64,000 bases of DNA, from positions 113,781 to 177,780 of the forward strand of contig CADWAF010001251.1 of NCBI GenBank assembly GCA_902984215.1, read 5' to 3'. The notes under the pieces were generated by a model, which made no database searches, was not told the origin of the DNA, and was given only the letters and a program-made list of their open reading frames with translations. Shown here piece after piece: positions 30,492-41,606 of the stretch. Every line of letters starts with the position of its first letter. Position 1 is the first letter of the stretch. This stretch comes from Willaertia magna (Eukaryota; Heterolobosea; Eutetramitea; Acrasida; Naegleriidae). The position numbers were made by a program, and so were the translations under genes.

Positions 30492-31185
30492 GAAATATTT
30501 GGAGTACACACAAGTAATGTATGTACTAACTCTCTATATAAATTGATTCAAGCTCAAATATGTAGACAAAAATTATTTTATCAATCGTAATCTCTTTAGA
30601 AAGTTTGCTATTGGACCAAAGGGAAGAAGAATTATTGTTATAAACAACACTAATGATTTAAATCTTTCAACCACCATGACTTTACTTATCGACTTTGGTG
30701 GTTCTTCTCCAGTATATTACAAATTATGTAAAAGTTTCAATACCCAAAAAGACTTCTTACAGTTTATTAAGAACGCGTTATCCAATAAGAGATTAATATG
30801 AAGCGATTACTTCATAATAAATAATGCTAGTGTTCATGAAGGCTATTCAACATTCGAAAAATTGTTAGAATTATTAGATAAAGAAAGAGTAAGGTTAATC
30901 TTCTTGCCAGCATATTCCTTTGAACTTAATTCATGTAAATCCTTATTTCACACAATTAAAGCAAAATTGAAGAACATAAAACAACATAAAAGTACAACAG
31001 CATTTACTCAATTAATTCATCTTTCAGCAGCTTCTATTACTGCTAAAATTATTAGAAACTTTTATCGCCACTGCATCTTCAACTTTAAGAAGGAATTAGG
31101 TAAAGATATTACAAACCACAACTTCAATGATGAAGTAAGTCGTTGGTGTTCATTTGAAGAGATCATTCAAAATAAAGTAGTTTAA
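30492..31185 (+). pseudogene. Decayed Tc1/mariner-like DDE transposase
   Basis: On the plus strand, FGVHTSNVCTNSLYKLI (near 30500) resembles the second HTH of Tc1/mariner transposases. After a frame break come IGPKGRRIIVINN, a strand with LIDFGGSS, YFIINNASVHEG (the DNAxxH-like second Asp region, here INNA), and IFLPAYSFELNSCKSLFHTIK, equivalent to LPPYSPxLNPIExxW. A TGA interrupts at 30799-30801, and both the second Asp (Asn here) and the final Glu/Asp (Cys-Lys here) look lost. The last 108 codons (30862-31185) are open. It is divergent from the HTH relic, so they may be two ORFs of one element or two different elements. Confidence 0.7.
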
Positions 31186-31221
31186 TAAATTAAATCAAAT
31201 TTAATTACTTACATCTTTAAA

Positions 31222-31338
31222 CACTCAACACAACTACACCAAACACTACACTCAACACAACTCTACCAAACACTACAAACGCTGCTATACACACTCAACA
31301 CAAACTCAATACAACACTACAAACACTACTATACACTA
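31222..31338. repeat. Degenerate tandem repeat (minisatellite-like)
   Basis: Three to four imperfect units built on CACTCAACACAACT, ACCAAACACTAC and AAACACTACTATACA, 29-45 bases long, immediately after the DDE relic. Almost no G on this strand. Confidence 0.7.
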
Positions 31339-31903
31339 TGTTACAACGGCTTTACTTTACATGGTGAAAGTATTTTAAATTAACGGCTGTTGTCTCTTAG
31401 GCTTAGCTGCTTTAGCCATATTTAGTGATTTTTTTTATTTCACCGACAGATCTTCTGCATTAGTGAAGGAAATTTCTTTTGCGGGACGTTCTAAAAAAAA
31501 GGTTTAAGGTTGCGTAAATTAGAACCAAATCAACTGTATAAAATGTAAATAAATTTCCATCTAAATAATCCAACAATAAATCAAAATATCGTATTTTAAT
31601 TTCATTTTGAATTGTGAATGTTGTGTAATGTTTGAATAATTATTTCTCGTACTGACATTTTTTGAAGAAAATCCATCTAATATTTTCAGTTGCAAAAGAT
31701 TGTTATATTATTCAAACAACACAAAATAAAATTGGTTTTGTTTTGTTATTCATAAGGTCCACAAAAGAAATAACCATCATTAATCTCAACCTTTTTGCTT
31801 TTAAACAACTTTTTAAATTCCAATTCTTGGTTGAACTTAAAAAATACTTCAATAGTCACTTGGCGGCAGTGAAACCGTTTTCCAATTTGAAATTTTAAAA
31901 AAA
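31339..31903. other. Intergenic stretch, no supported gene
   Basis: About 560 bases upstream of TOP1. A 78-codon plus-strand ORF at 31662-31898 has no recognisable content and ends against the TOP1 start. On the minus strand at 31378-31423 an ATG opens a 14-codon Ala/Lys/Gln-rich peptide that stops at once; I cannot tie it to a gene. Confidence 0.5.
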
Positions 31904-34059
31904 ATGGGTAGTGTAAGTAGGACATTATTTTTTCAATTTTTTTAATTTAAATTCCGTTACGCTAGCGTAGGGTTGTGGAAGACGATGATGCAGAGAACTC
32001 TGCTGCAGAAGAAAATGGAAGAAGTGAATCAGAAGACACTGAAATGAAAGAAAAGAAAACTACAAAGAAAAATCCATCAACAAAAAGAAAGAAATCAGCA
32101 ATAATTGATGACGAAAGTGAAGAAGAAACAAAGAAAGAAACTAAAAAATCCAATGGAAAAAAAGAAGATAAAAAAAAGAAAGTAAAGAAAGAAGAAGAAG
32201 ATGAAAATGTTTACAAATGGTGGAAAGAAAGTGACGAAAAAATTGAAGAAATGATTACAAGTGATCAAAAGTGGACTACCTTAAAACATAATGGAATGTT
32301 ATTCGCACCAGAATATGAACCACATGGTATTCCTCTTTATTATGATGGTAAACCTGTAAAACTAACAGTTGAACAAGAGGAAGTAGCAACAATGTATGCA
32401 GCTTGTACAACGAGTGAAGTTTTTGAGAAGAAGACATTTAAAGATAATTTTTGGAAACAATTTAAAGAAGTTTTAGGTAAAGGACATTTAATTAAAGATT
32501 TTAGTAAATGTGATTTTAGTAAGATATGGGAACATATTTTAACTCAAAGAGAAATTAATAATAATAGACCAAGTGAAGAGAAGAAATTAGATAGAGAATT
32601 AAGAGCAAAGAAAGAACATCCATTTCAATATGCATATGTTGATGGAAGGAAAGAAAAGGTTGTTGCTTTTAAAGCTGAACCTCCTGGACTATTTAGAGGA
32701 AGAGGTAATCATCCAAAGATGGGTTTAATTAAGGGTCGTGTTAAACCTGAAGATGTCACTATTAACATAGGAAGATTAGAAGATTGTCCACCACCTCCAC
32801 CTGGACATAAATGGAAAGAGGTGATAACAAATAATAAAGTATTATGGTTAGCTGCATATAAGGATTCATTAAGTGGTAGACTGAAGTATGTTCAATTCTC
32901 TGCAACATCAAGTTTAAAATCAGTTAAGGATTATATGAAATATCAAACTGCAAGAAAGTTAAAAGATATTATTGAAAAGATTAGAAAGAATTATAAAAAA
33001 CTTTGGGATTCAGAGTTGACAGCAGATAAACAATTAGGTGTTTGTATTTATTTCATTGATAAATTAGCACTTAGAGTTGGTAATGAAAAGGATGATGATG
33101 AGGCTGATACAGTTGGTTGTTGTACTTTAAGAAAAGAACATATAGAATTAGTAGAACCATCTACACTTAAATTTGATTTCCTTGGTAAAGATTCTATTAG
33201 ATATATTAATACAGTTGAAGTTGAAAAGAAAGTATTCTCAGTTGTAAAAGAGTTACTTAAAGGAAAGAAGAAAGACTCAATGCTATTTGATGAGATTAAT
33301 GCAACAAAAGTAAATAGTCACTTAAAATCATATTATGAGAAACTTTCAGCTAAAGTATTTCGTACTTTTAATGCTTCAACAACATTAGATAGAGAATTAA
33401 AACGTTTAGAAAAGGATATTACAGATGATATGTCTGTAGATGAGAAGATTGCAGTGTATAATAATGCTAATAGAGAAGTTGCTATTTTGTGTAACCATCA
33501 ACGTGCAGTTCCAAAAACTTTTGAACAATCTGTTGGAACGATGGATAAAAACATTGAAGATTTGGAAAATTTTATAAAGAGATTACAAAAAGCAGCAAAA
33601 GATATGAATAAACTAGGTCAAGAAGAGGTAGAACGTAAATGGCAAGCTGAAAATGAAAAGATTGAAAAGAAATATGAACAGGATTTGGAAGAATATGAGA
33701 AGAAAGTTAAAGAAATTGAACAAAAAGCAAAAGAAGCAGGTAAATCTGTGGCAGCTTACCTTGGTACAACAAAGAAAGAAAAACCACCAAAGAAACCATC
33801 AATTAAGAAAATACCTAAAAATATTGAAAAAGAAATTGAAAAATCAAAAGAAAGATTAAAGAAATTAACTAATCAAAAACAAATGAAATGTGAAAATAAG
33901 GCTGTTTCTTTACATACTTCTAAAATGAATTATATGGATCCTAGAATTAGTATTTCATGGTGTAAGAGAAATTCTGTACCAGTTGAGAAGATATTTTCAA
34001 AAACTATTAGAGAGAAATTCCCTTGGGCTATGGATGCTGAAGAAGATTATACATTTTAA
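31904..34059 (+). CDS. TOP1: DNA topoisomerase IB
   Basis: Exon 1 is only 9 nt (ATG GGT AGT, 31904..31912); a 53-nt intron leads to 31966..34059, giving 700 residues starting MGSRRVVEDDD. The N-terminal 85 residues are a charged, Lys-rich nuclear domain. The core starts YKWWKESDEKI and contains EPHGIPLYYDGK, FRGRGNHPKMGL(I/K)KGR and LRVGNEKDDDEADTVG. A charged linker follows. The C-terminal domain has SKMNYMDPRISISWCKR, with the active-site Tyr near 659. It relaxes supercoils by a 3'-phosphotyrosyl intermediate in the nucleus. The start is inferred: without the micro-exon there is no suitable ATG before the charged domain. Confidence 0.92.
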
Positions 34060-35785
34060 TTTATTTATTGTTGTTTTTGTTCCAGCATTAATTGCTTCTT
34101 AGGTTGTAAATCAACTAACTTAAACAATGACTTGGGCGTGTCAATGAATTTATAATTATACATTTATCCAAGTATTTTATAATTTACTATACAAAAAGAA
34201 AGTAATAATATATGTTGCAAAAAGACATTGTTAATTTATTTATTATTTTTAGTAATAAAAATAGATAGTGAAATATTTTTTTGGGTGTTTGTTATAATAA
34301 ATTAATTTAATAAAATTACTAATCTTTTTATTTAATTTTAGTTATTTTATTTATATATATTTAAATAAACTATTCTTAGTCAATAATTTTTTTGTGTATT
34401 TTAATTATATAAACAATGTTTTAATTTATTTATATAAATTTACTTTTAAATTTATTATAATATATAACATTTTATAATAATTCATATTAAATCTAAAATA
34501 ATTATCATTTTATTAATTTTTTATACAAAATAAAAAAAAAGATATTTTTATAATAATTTTTTATTTTTTAATTAATAATAAAAATTAAAATTATTTAAAA
34601 AAAAATGATAACAATTATTAATTAAATTATTAATTAAATTTATTATTTAAAAAAATATTATTTATGTTTAACTTAAATATATAAAATTTATTATAAAAAA
34701 ATCTTTTCTTATTATTTATAATACTAATATCTAAATTTAAATATACTATCTAAATTGTAAGATTATAATAATGATATGTGTGATTTAATTAATATAATAA
34801 AAATTTAGTTTTTATAATTAAAAATATTTAATAAAAATACATATTTTTTATTTTATTATAAAGATTATTTATTATATTTATAAAATAATAAAATAAATAA
34901 TTTACAAAATAAAATAAATAATAATATAAATAATTTACAAAATAAAATGAATAATAATTTATGTTAAATTAATAATTTATTATAAAATAAAATAAAATTT
35001 ATTATAAAAAAAAATAAATTATTATATAATGAAACCATTTTATAATTTATTAAAATAATAATAATAATAATTAAAATAATAATTTATTTTTAAGTAATAA
35101 AATAATTTTTAAAAAAAAAGAAAATTCAGTAAAAGATAATATAAATATTAATATTGTATAATTTATAATGTTTAAAAAAAAATTATAAAAATTAATAGTT
35201 TAAATTATTAAAATTAAAATTTATTAAAACAATTAAAAATTATTTATAAATATATAAAACATTATTAATAATAATAATTAGTCATAATAATAATTTAATA
35301 AAAATTTTATAACTAATAATTAAATAATTAAACTCAAGTAGCATCTAATTAATTAAATATTTTATACTTTTTCATCTAATAATATATGAAAAATATATAA
35401 TATTATTTTTTTAATTTAAATTTTATTTTTTAATTTATTAAATTTTTTATAATTTAATATTTTTTTTATTTTAAAAATTTTAATGAATTATAAAAAATAA
35501 AATTATTAACACTTAAAAAATTTAGAAATAAAATAATTTAAAATTTAAATAGATATTCATAAATTATTTATTAAAAAATATTAAAGATTTATTAAATAAT
35601 GATAAGTTATTATTTGTTAAAATTTTTAATTAAAATATAATTATTTGTTATTGTAATATATTATTTATTTAATTAAATCTTTTAGATTTATTATTTTAAA
35701 ATCAGTTATTTTTTTGAATTATTTATTATAATAGTATTAATTTAAAAAAATAAAAAGATATTTTATTATTTTTTGTGGTAGAAAT
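34060..35785. other. Extremely AT-rich gene desert
   Basis: About 1.7 kb with almost no G or C; sampled 60-base lines carry two to four G/C. No ORF with recognisable content on either strand. It follows TOP1 and runs into a truncated transporter pseudogene. Confidence 0.8.
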
Positions 35786-35819
35786 GTATAATAACTAACC
35801 TATAGTTGAAACAGATGTT

Positions 35820-36127
35820 TTAATACCACCTTAATGCAACTAAAATTAAACCAATAATTGCTCCCCACCAATGTGGTAGATCTCCTGTTAATTTATCAAT
35901 TGCTGTAATACTAACAATTATTTGTCCAACACAATAAATACCTAATTAATTACAAATAAATAATATTAAATAAACAGTTAAATAAAATAATACCTACTTC
36001 CTAATCCAACAATAGTCCAATACTTTCCAATTAAAGCATCAGCTAAAAATCCACCAATTAAAGGTGTGAGATAAGCAAAAAACATAAAAGCATGATTAAT
36101 AGCTGTAGCAGTTTTTTTTTTATTCAT
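35820..36127 (-). pseudogene. Truncated proton-coupled peptide transporter (POT/SLC15/PTR2-like)
   Basis: On the minus strand complement(35998..36127) reads FMFFAYLTPLIGGFLADALIG, KYWTIVGLG; a 56-nt GT-AG intron follows, then SIYCVGQIIVSITAI and LPHWWGAIIGLILVAL. These match the POT-family region around TM2-TM4. The next family motif (GTGGIKPxVSxFG) is present but out of frame: GGIKTSVSTIG is read in the +1 frame after VAL, with the equivalent of a few bases missing. Everything after that is lost in AT-rich DNA, and no N-terminal exon is visible. So about 80 codons remain of a protein that normally exceeds 450. In life the family imports di- and tripeptides. Confidence 0.75.
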
Positions 36128-36292
36128 TATAATAAATTATTTATAATTGTTATTAGAATAATAATAATCAACAAGTTATTTCAAGTAATAAACAAATTTA
36201 AGAATTAATATGATTGTTTTCCTTAATTAAAGGAAGGAAGAATAAGGATTTTTTATTAAATGAAATTAGATTTCCTCCATTTTTTATCAACT

Positions 36293-38794
36293 TTACAATG
36301 TAATTATTCCAACAAATTCATTTGGCCTATTCTCAAATTGCTTACATCTATTCTTTACAAATAACAAAGATTTATCTTTTTCAAATCCTTTCATTTTCAT
36401 AGCGATATCAATACAGTTTAGACATTCTTTTAAATTATTTTCCAACAACGCATCCCTTAATAATAATGTTATCATTTCAATCTCAATTAATAGTTTATCA
36501 TTTTCTGTTTGTTCTTCTTTTCTTTCTTTTAATAATTCGTAAACTTCAATTGCTTTTGAACTTCCCTTTACAATAACAATATCTACAAATTTACAATAAA
36601 ATTTAAATTTAATATTTCTATAAACTGACCCACTTATTAAATTATTTAAACCATATAATTTACATAGAGGTTCAATACTTGCTGCCAAATTAACATTCTT
36701 CCCCAAAGCTGTATAATTTAATCTCTTAGTACTACCAAAATTACCCAACAATACTTTACCACAATGTAATCCTATTCTACATTGTAATGTTGGTAGCTTC
36801 CTTTTATTCCAATTAGTGTTAGATTCTATTTGTAATTTATTTATACATTTTAAAGTGGCGTGACACGCATGCTCTGAATTAGAGTCTGAATAATTAAATA
36901 ACGCCATAATCGCATCTCCTAAATTTTAAATAATAAAATAAATAATAAATATTTACCTATATATTTATCTATAATTCCACCTTGTTCTTCAATTATTAAA
37001 GTCATTTCTTCTAATGCTTCTCCAACTAATTCAACTAATTGAATTGGTGTTAATTTTTCTGTCAATTCAGTAAAACCAACAAAATCTAAAAATAAAATAC
37101 AAATCTTTCTTTCATTTAAAAACATTTCAGCAACTTGTTTCTTTCTTAAACTTCTTTTAATTATATATTCTGGAACATATTTTCTAAAAGATTGTAATGC
37201 ATAAACCATTGAATAAAAAGTTTGTTGTATAGAAGTTAGTTCAAATAAAAAGAAATTATTTTTGTAAAAATTATGACCATTATTGATTTTTTGTAAAATT
37301 TGTTCTAAATTTAAATCTTTTACTAATTGCAATTCTTTTTGTAATTTTCGTAAAGGTATTGTAATAAAACACCCAAGTGTTAAGGTCAAAATAAAAGAAG
37401 TAATTATCATAAATACTGCAATTGTAACTACTATTATGTATCCTCTATCTATAATTGATAAATATTCCAAATGTGGAAAAATTATAAATACTAACCAATC
37501 TAAATTATTATCTTTAAATGGTGACACATAAACAATCTATTTATATATTAATTTTTAGCATAATAGTTATAAACTTACATATCTTTTCGTACCAATAAAC
37601 ACTCTACTTAGCTTTGTAGTTTGAATCTCTTTAAAAGTATTATTTTTATCAAGAAATGTTCCAACCAATCGAGCTATTTTACTACTATTTAACACATGTT
37701 CTCTTGTTTTAATTAAATTATTTGATGTTAAAGAAGATGCAATAATATCCCCACTACGCTCTGTTACAAGTGCAAATCCAGTTTTTCCAACTTTTACTGT
37801 TTTTAATAACTTATTTAGATCTGAAATGGAGTATCCACTTGAAACCATTCCAATAATGTCTTCTTTTTCAAATTGATCATTGTAACTATTATTAAAAAGG
37901 GAACGATACACCAAACTACATCTACTAATAATATATTCATTATTATGAAAATAAGGTTGTTCAAAGGGTGTCCAAAAATCAACAAATTCATCTTGTCTCA
38001 AATACTGATTTAATCTTAAATAAGTTGTTGTATAATTTCTTGTCACAATTATAGGAACCCCTTCTTTTATATTTTCTAAAACATCAATAGATTTCGCCAG
38101 ATATATTCTCAAATTAGTATCATTTGAATCTTTAAATCCTTGTAAAATCGTTCCATTTGGTAATCTTTCAAAAAACACTTCATTTCCACCAGTATTAGAT
38201 AAACTAACTAAAGACACCTCAGGAAATATTATTTTCATTTTCGATAAATAATGTAAATTACTATCTCTTGTTATTAAAATATTTGGATAATTAGTACTAT
38301 ATAATTCTTGAATAAAACTATTTAATTTTGAGGCAATACTTGTATAAAAAGCTAGATTTTCTCTTACGTTTTTATGTTCTTCTTCTATTAATCTTGTATT
38401 AAAATCTTTACCTAACACAAAAGTTGTCATAACGTTGATTAGAAATATAGAAAGAAAAGTAAACAGAGCAATTGAGATTAATACTGTCGGAAGTATAATT
38501 GCTATTCTGCAACAATACTTTTTGAAATTGCAACATTTTGTTTTCTCTTTAAAATTTCTATTTTGTTCGTAATGTTTATCATTAAAAAGATTATATTCTT
38601 CATTATTATCTTCATCCTCTTTTGTTTTTTTAATAATTAAAACAAAAATTGTGTGACTTACTTAATATTATGTTTGGTCTTGTTAAATGATTGTCTTCTC
38701 CTGAAGAAGTCATATTAGGAGAGTTATTGTTGCAATTATCATGATTATTGTCACTTGCATTATTATCACTACTGCCACTAGGCACTTCAAGCAT
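36293..38794 (-). CDS. Membrane class III nucleotidyl (adenylyl-type) cyclase with extracellular sensor domain
   Basis: Four exons, complement of 38662..38794, 37579..38618, 36957..37536 and 36293..36918; 792 residues. Layout: Asn-rich cytoplasmic N-terminus, TM1 (about 82-105), an extracellular loop of some 310 residues with dCache-like features (MVSSGYSISDLNKLL, GFALVTERSGDIIASS), TM2 (about 424-449), a HAMP-like linker and a cyclase domain from about 525. Metal-binding Asp occur in FLDFVGFTE and YIGDAIMAL. The adenine-specifying pair is present (Lys of DKYIGDA and Thr of NYTALG). The transition-state Asn is there (NVNLAA), but the Arg of the usual VNxAxRLE is Ser (NLAASIE). This is the bacterial-like receptor-cyclase design common in protists. 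Confidence 0.82.
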
Positions 38795-39052
38795 TTATTT
38801 TTATTTTCCTTTTAAATGATAGTTGGGTCTTAGTTATAAATAAACCTTAGATGAGCTTTTAATTTTAGCTGTACTAATTAGTACTAATTATTATTGACAT
38901 TTCCTTTATTGGTAAAGAAATACCCTTCACGTGTATAATATATAATATATATATTTAAGTAGAAATCTATTACAATAAATTGCAAAAAAAGTAAATTAGA
39001 TAAATCTTCATTGATAAGTACTATTTAAATATATAGTCAACTGTGATAATGT

Positions 39053-41476
39053 TTATTTTCTTTTCTTTTCTTTACGTATAGATATCATACGTTTAGCTCT
39101 ATCCAATTGCTGTTCATTTCCTCCCAAAAGAATATTAACATATTTATCAGAACTATCTTCTTCTGAAATTCTAAATAATTCACATCCACTTTCTCTTTTC
39201 ATTGTTTTAATAAAATTAATTGTAAATGTTTGATTTACTAAATTTTTATCAATATTTACATTAAATTTAATTTCTCTATATAAATTTGTATGAATTTCTT
39301 CAATTTCTTTTAATGTTCCAATTACAATAAATGCACCATGAGTACTTTCTTGTTGAACAAACATTTCACAAGTTGGGAATTTAGTTATAATTTCAGTTAT
39401 TGTTTTACCTTTACTTCCAATAACTTTACCCAAAGGAATAGTTGAAAGTGGTATTTTAACATTAAATACTTCAGAATTATTAGAGATTAGGTTATTTTTA
39501 CTTTCTTCAATTGTTGTATTAAATGGTTGTTGTTGATTAAAGAAATAAATTCTTAAATATTGTTTATCTTTAAATTCATTAACATGTAATAAATTATCAT
39601 CTCTTAAATCTAAATAAAAGTATCCATTCTTTTCTTTTCCAAAATCATTTAAAATATTTAAAATTTCTTGTCTAATAAATGGATATTCAAAATCTCTTAA
39701 TGTTTTACTATACAATTGACTTCTTTCAATAATTAAATTATTTAAATTATTATTTAAAAATAAATTTATAAATAATTGTTGAGATTCATATAAATATAAT
39801 AAATGTAAAACATCCATTGATGCTCCTTCAATCTTTTCACTTGTCAATGGTCTTTCTTTCCAATAATATTCTTGTTGATTAAAATCTATTTGTCTATTAT
39901 ATTTTAATGAATAATCAATTGAACAATATTCATGTAAACAAGAAACTAATCCTTTAATTCTAAATAATGATCTAATTAAAGTATGTGAAATTATAGTTTC
40001 ATAATTATTTATTTCTAATAATTCATTTGTATTATCTATTATAATGTCATTATTTGATAATAATGGTTTATATAATTGTAAAGTCCATTTGTTATTAATT
40101 TTAGTTAAATTTAAATGAAATATTTCTAAATTAACATTTTGATTGATGCTATTATTTATTGCTGACATTTCTAATAATTTGAATAAATTATCTTTTGAAA
40201 ATGTTAAGGTTTGATTATATTTAATTAATAAAATATTAAATAAATAATTTAATTTTAATTCATTTAATTCATTTAAATTTTCAAATAAAGGTAAAATAAT
40301 TAATTCTTTTAAATCTTTCTTGTTAATTAAATCAAAATAAATTAATTGTGAAATAAATATAAAATTTAAAACATTAAATTTTTCAAATAATTTATTTTTC
40401 ATTTCCTTTTCAATTAAATTATTTTCATTTATATTATTTTTTGTAAACAATCGCTTATTATTATTTAAATTATAAATTTTAAAATTATTAAATAATAAAA
40501 TATTTAATTGATTTTTAAATTCTTCACTAAAATAATCTGTAAATTTATTTACTTCATCTTTTGTTAAATTTAATTCAACATTTAAAATATTTATTTGTTT
40601 AAAATGAAGATAAATATCTTTACAAATTATTGAAAGAATTTGTATATCATTTAGATTTTTAGTTTTTAAATAATGTGATTGTAAATTTATAAAATTTAAG
40701 ATAATTAAAATAATTTCTTTAATATTTAATTCAATATCTGATTTAATATTTATTTTCTTTTTATTTCTAGAAAATGATAAATTATGTTTAAATACTTTTT
40801 GTAAAATATTTTTAATTTCATCAAAAATAAAATTAATTATTGTATTGTAATTATTAGTATCATAATTATAAACTAAATGATCTAAATAACCATAAATATT
40901 TAAAAAATATTCTTTACAAAATTGATATAAATATGATTTTTCATTTAATACTTTTTGTAAAGTATTTAAAAATAAAAACTTCTTAATACAATTATTCGCA
41001 ATTTGTGTGTCGTAAATACAATTTAATTTTGTATTAAAACATTGATAAAATAAAACATCATTATCTCTTCTACAGTCATGAATAATTTTTACAATGTTAT
41101 TTGATTCTAATAAATTTTTTAAATTTGTACTTTTCATTAATTCTATTCCACCAATTGTAAATACATCAATTAAATAAATAGTTATTCCATCATCATTATA
41201 TTCTTGATTTAATTCATAATTATTTAAAATTTTATTATAAATAAGTTTATATCTATTTGGAATGGATAATTGTAAAATACATAATGTTCCTTTTAATTTA
41301 GATAAATCAGGTGATCCTTCACCATCAACACCAATGTGAGGTAAATTGGTATAGAAATCATTTTTAAAATAATTTCCTAAATATAATAATTGATTAATTA
41401 TTTCACTTAAATGTAAATTATATTCCTCTATTGATGAAATAATTTGAACGGAATAATTTAATTCATGATTTTCCAT
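39053..41476 (-). CDS. 3'-5' exonuclease (DEDD, EXD-like) fused to a C-terminal KH domain
   Basis: Single exon, 807 residues. The DnaQ-like exonuclease has GVDGEGSP (Asp51, Glu53), LCILQLS, IIHDCRRDNDVL (Asp134, Asp140) and YDTQIAN (Asp156), the order found in EXD1/Egalitarian-type proteins. A long Asn/Leu-rich middle (about 200-640) has no clear domain. The KH domain near 680-750 has VKIPLSTIPLGKVIGSKGKT, with the GxxG loop as GSKG, and FIVIGTLKEIEEIHTNL. Predicted to bind and possibly trim RNA. The catalytic Asp/Glu set appears complete. The fusion of these two domains is the unusual point. Confidence 0.75.
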   Translation of the reverse strand: MENHELNYSVQIISSIEEYNLHLSEIINQLLYLGNYFKNDFYTNLPHIGVDGEGSPDLSKLKGTLCILQLSIPNRYKLIYNKILNNYELNQEYNDDGITIYLIDVFTIGGIELMKSTNLKNLLESNNIVKIIHDCRRDNDVLFYQCFNTKLNCIYDTQIANNCIKKFLFLNTLQKVLNEKSYLYQFCKEYFLNIYGYLDHLVYNYDTNNYNTIINFIFDEIKNILQKVFKHNLSFSRNKKKINIKSDIELNIKEIILIILNFINLQSHYLKTKNLNDIQILSIICKDIYLHFKQINILNVELNLTKDEVNKFTDYFSEEFKNQLNILLFNNFKIYNLNNNKRLFTKNNINENNLIEKEMKNKLFEKFNVLNFIFISQLIYFDLINKKDLKELIILPLFENLNELNELKLNYLFNILLIKYNQTLTFSKDNLFKLLEMSAINNSINQNVNLEIFHLNLTKINNKWTLQLYKPLLSNNDIIIDNTNELLEINNYETIISHTLIRSLFRIKGLVSCLHEYCSIDYSLKYNRQIDFNQQEYYWKERPLTSEKIEGASMDVLHLLYLYESQQLFINLFLNNNLNNLIIERSQLYSKTLRDFEYPFIRQEILNILNDFGKEKNGYFYLDLRDDNLLHVNEFKDKQYLRIYFFNQQQPFNTTIEESKNNLISNNSEVFNVKIPLSTIPLGKVIGSKGKTITEIITKFPTCEMFVQQESTHGAFIVIGTLKEIEEIHTNLYREIKFNVNIDKNLVNQTFTINFIKTMKRESGCELFRISEEDSSDKYVNILLGGNEQQLDRAKRMISIRKEKKRK

Positions 41477-41606
41477 TTCGGTGTGACGATATTTTTTAAA
41501 AATTAAAAATAATTATCTTTTATTCAAAACAAAATTAGTTTCCTTTCAGGATTGAATGTGATTGTGAACTACTAGTATTACACGTGTCTTTGTATTACCA
41601 TGGTCA

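Noticed and set aside
31378..31423. Minus-strand ATG opening an Ala/Lys/Gln-rich 14-codon peptide
   Set aside because: It stops at once and no splice donor leads to a plausible next exon.
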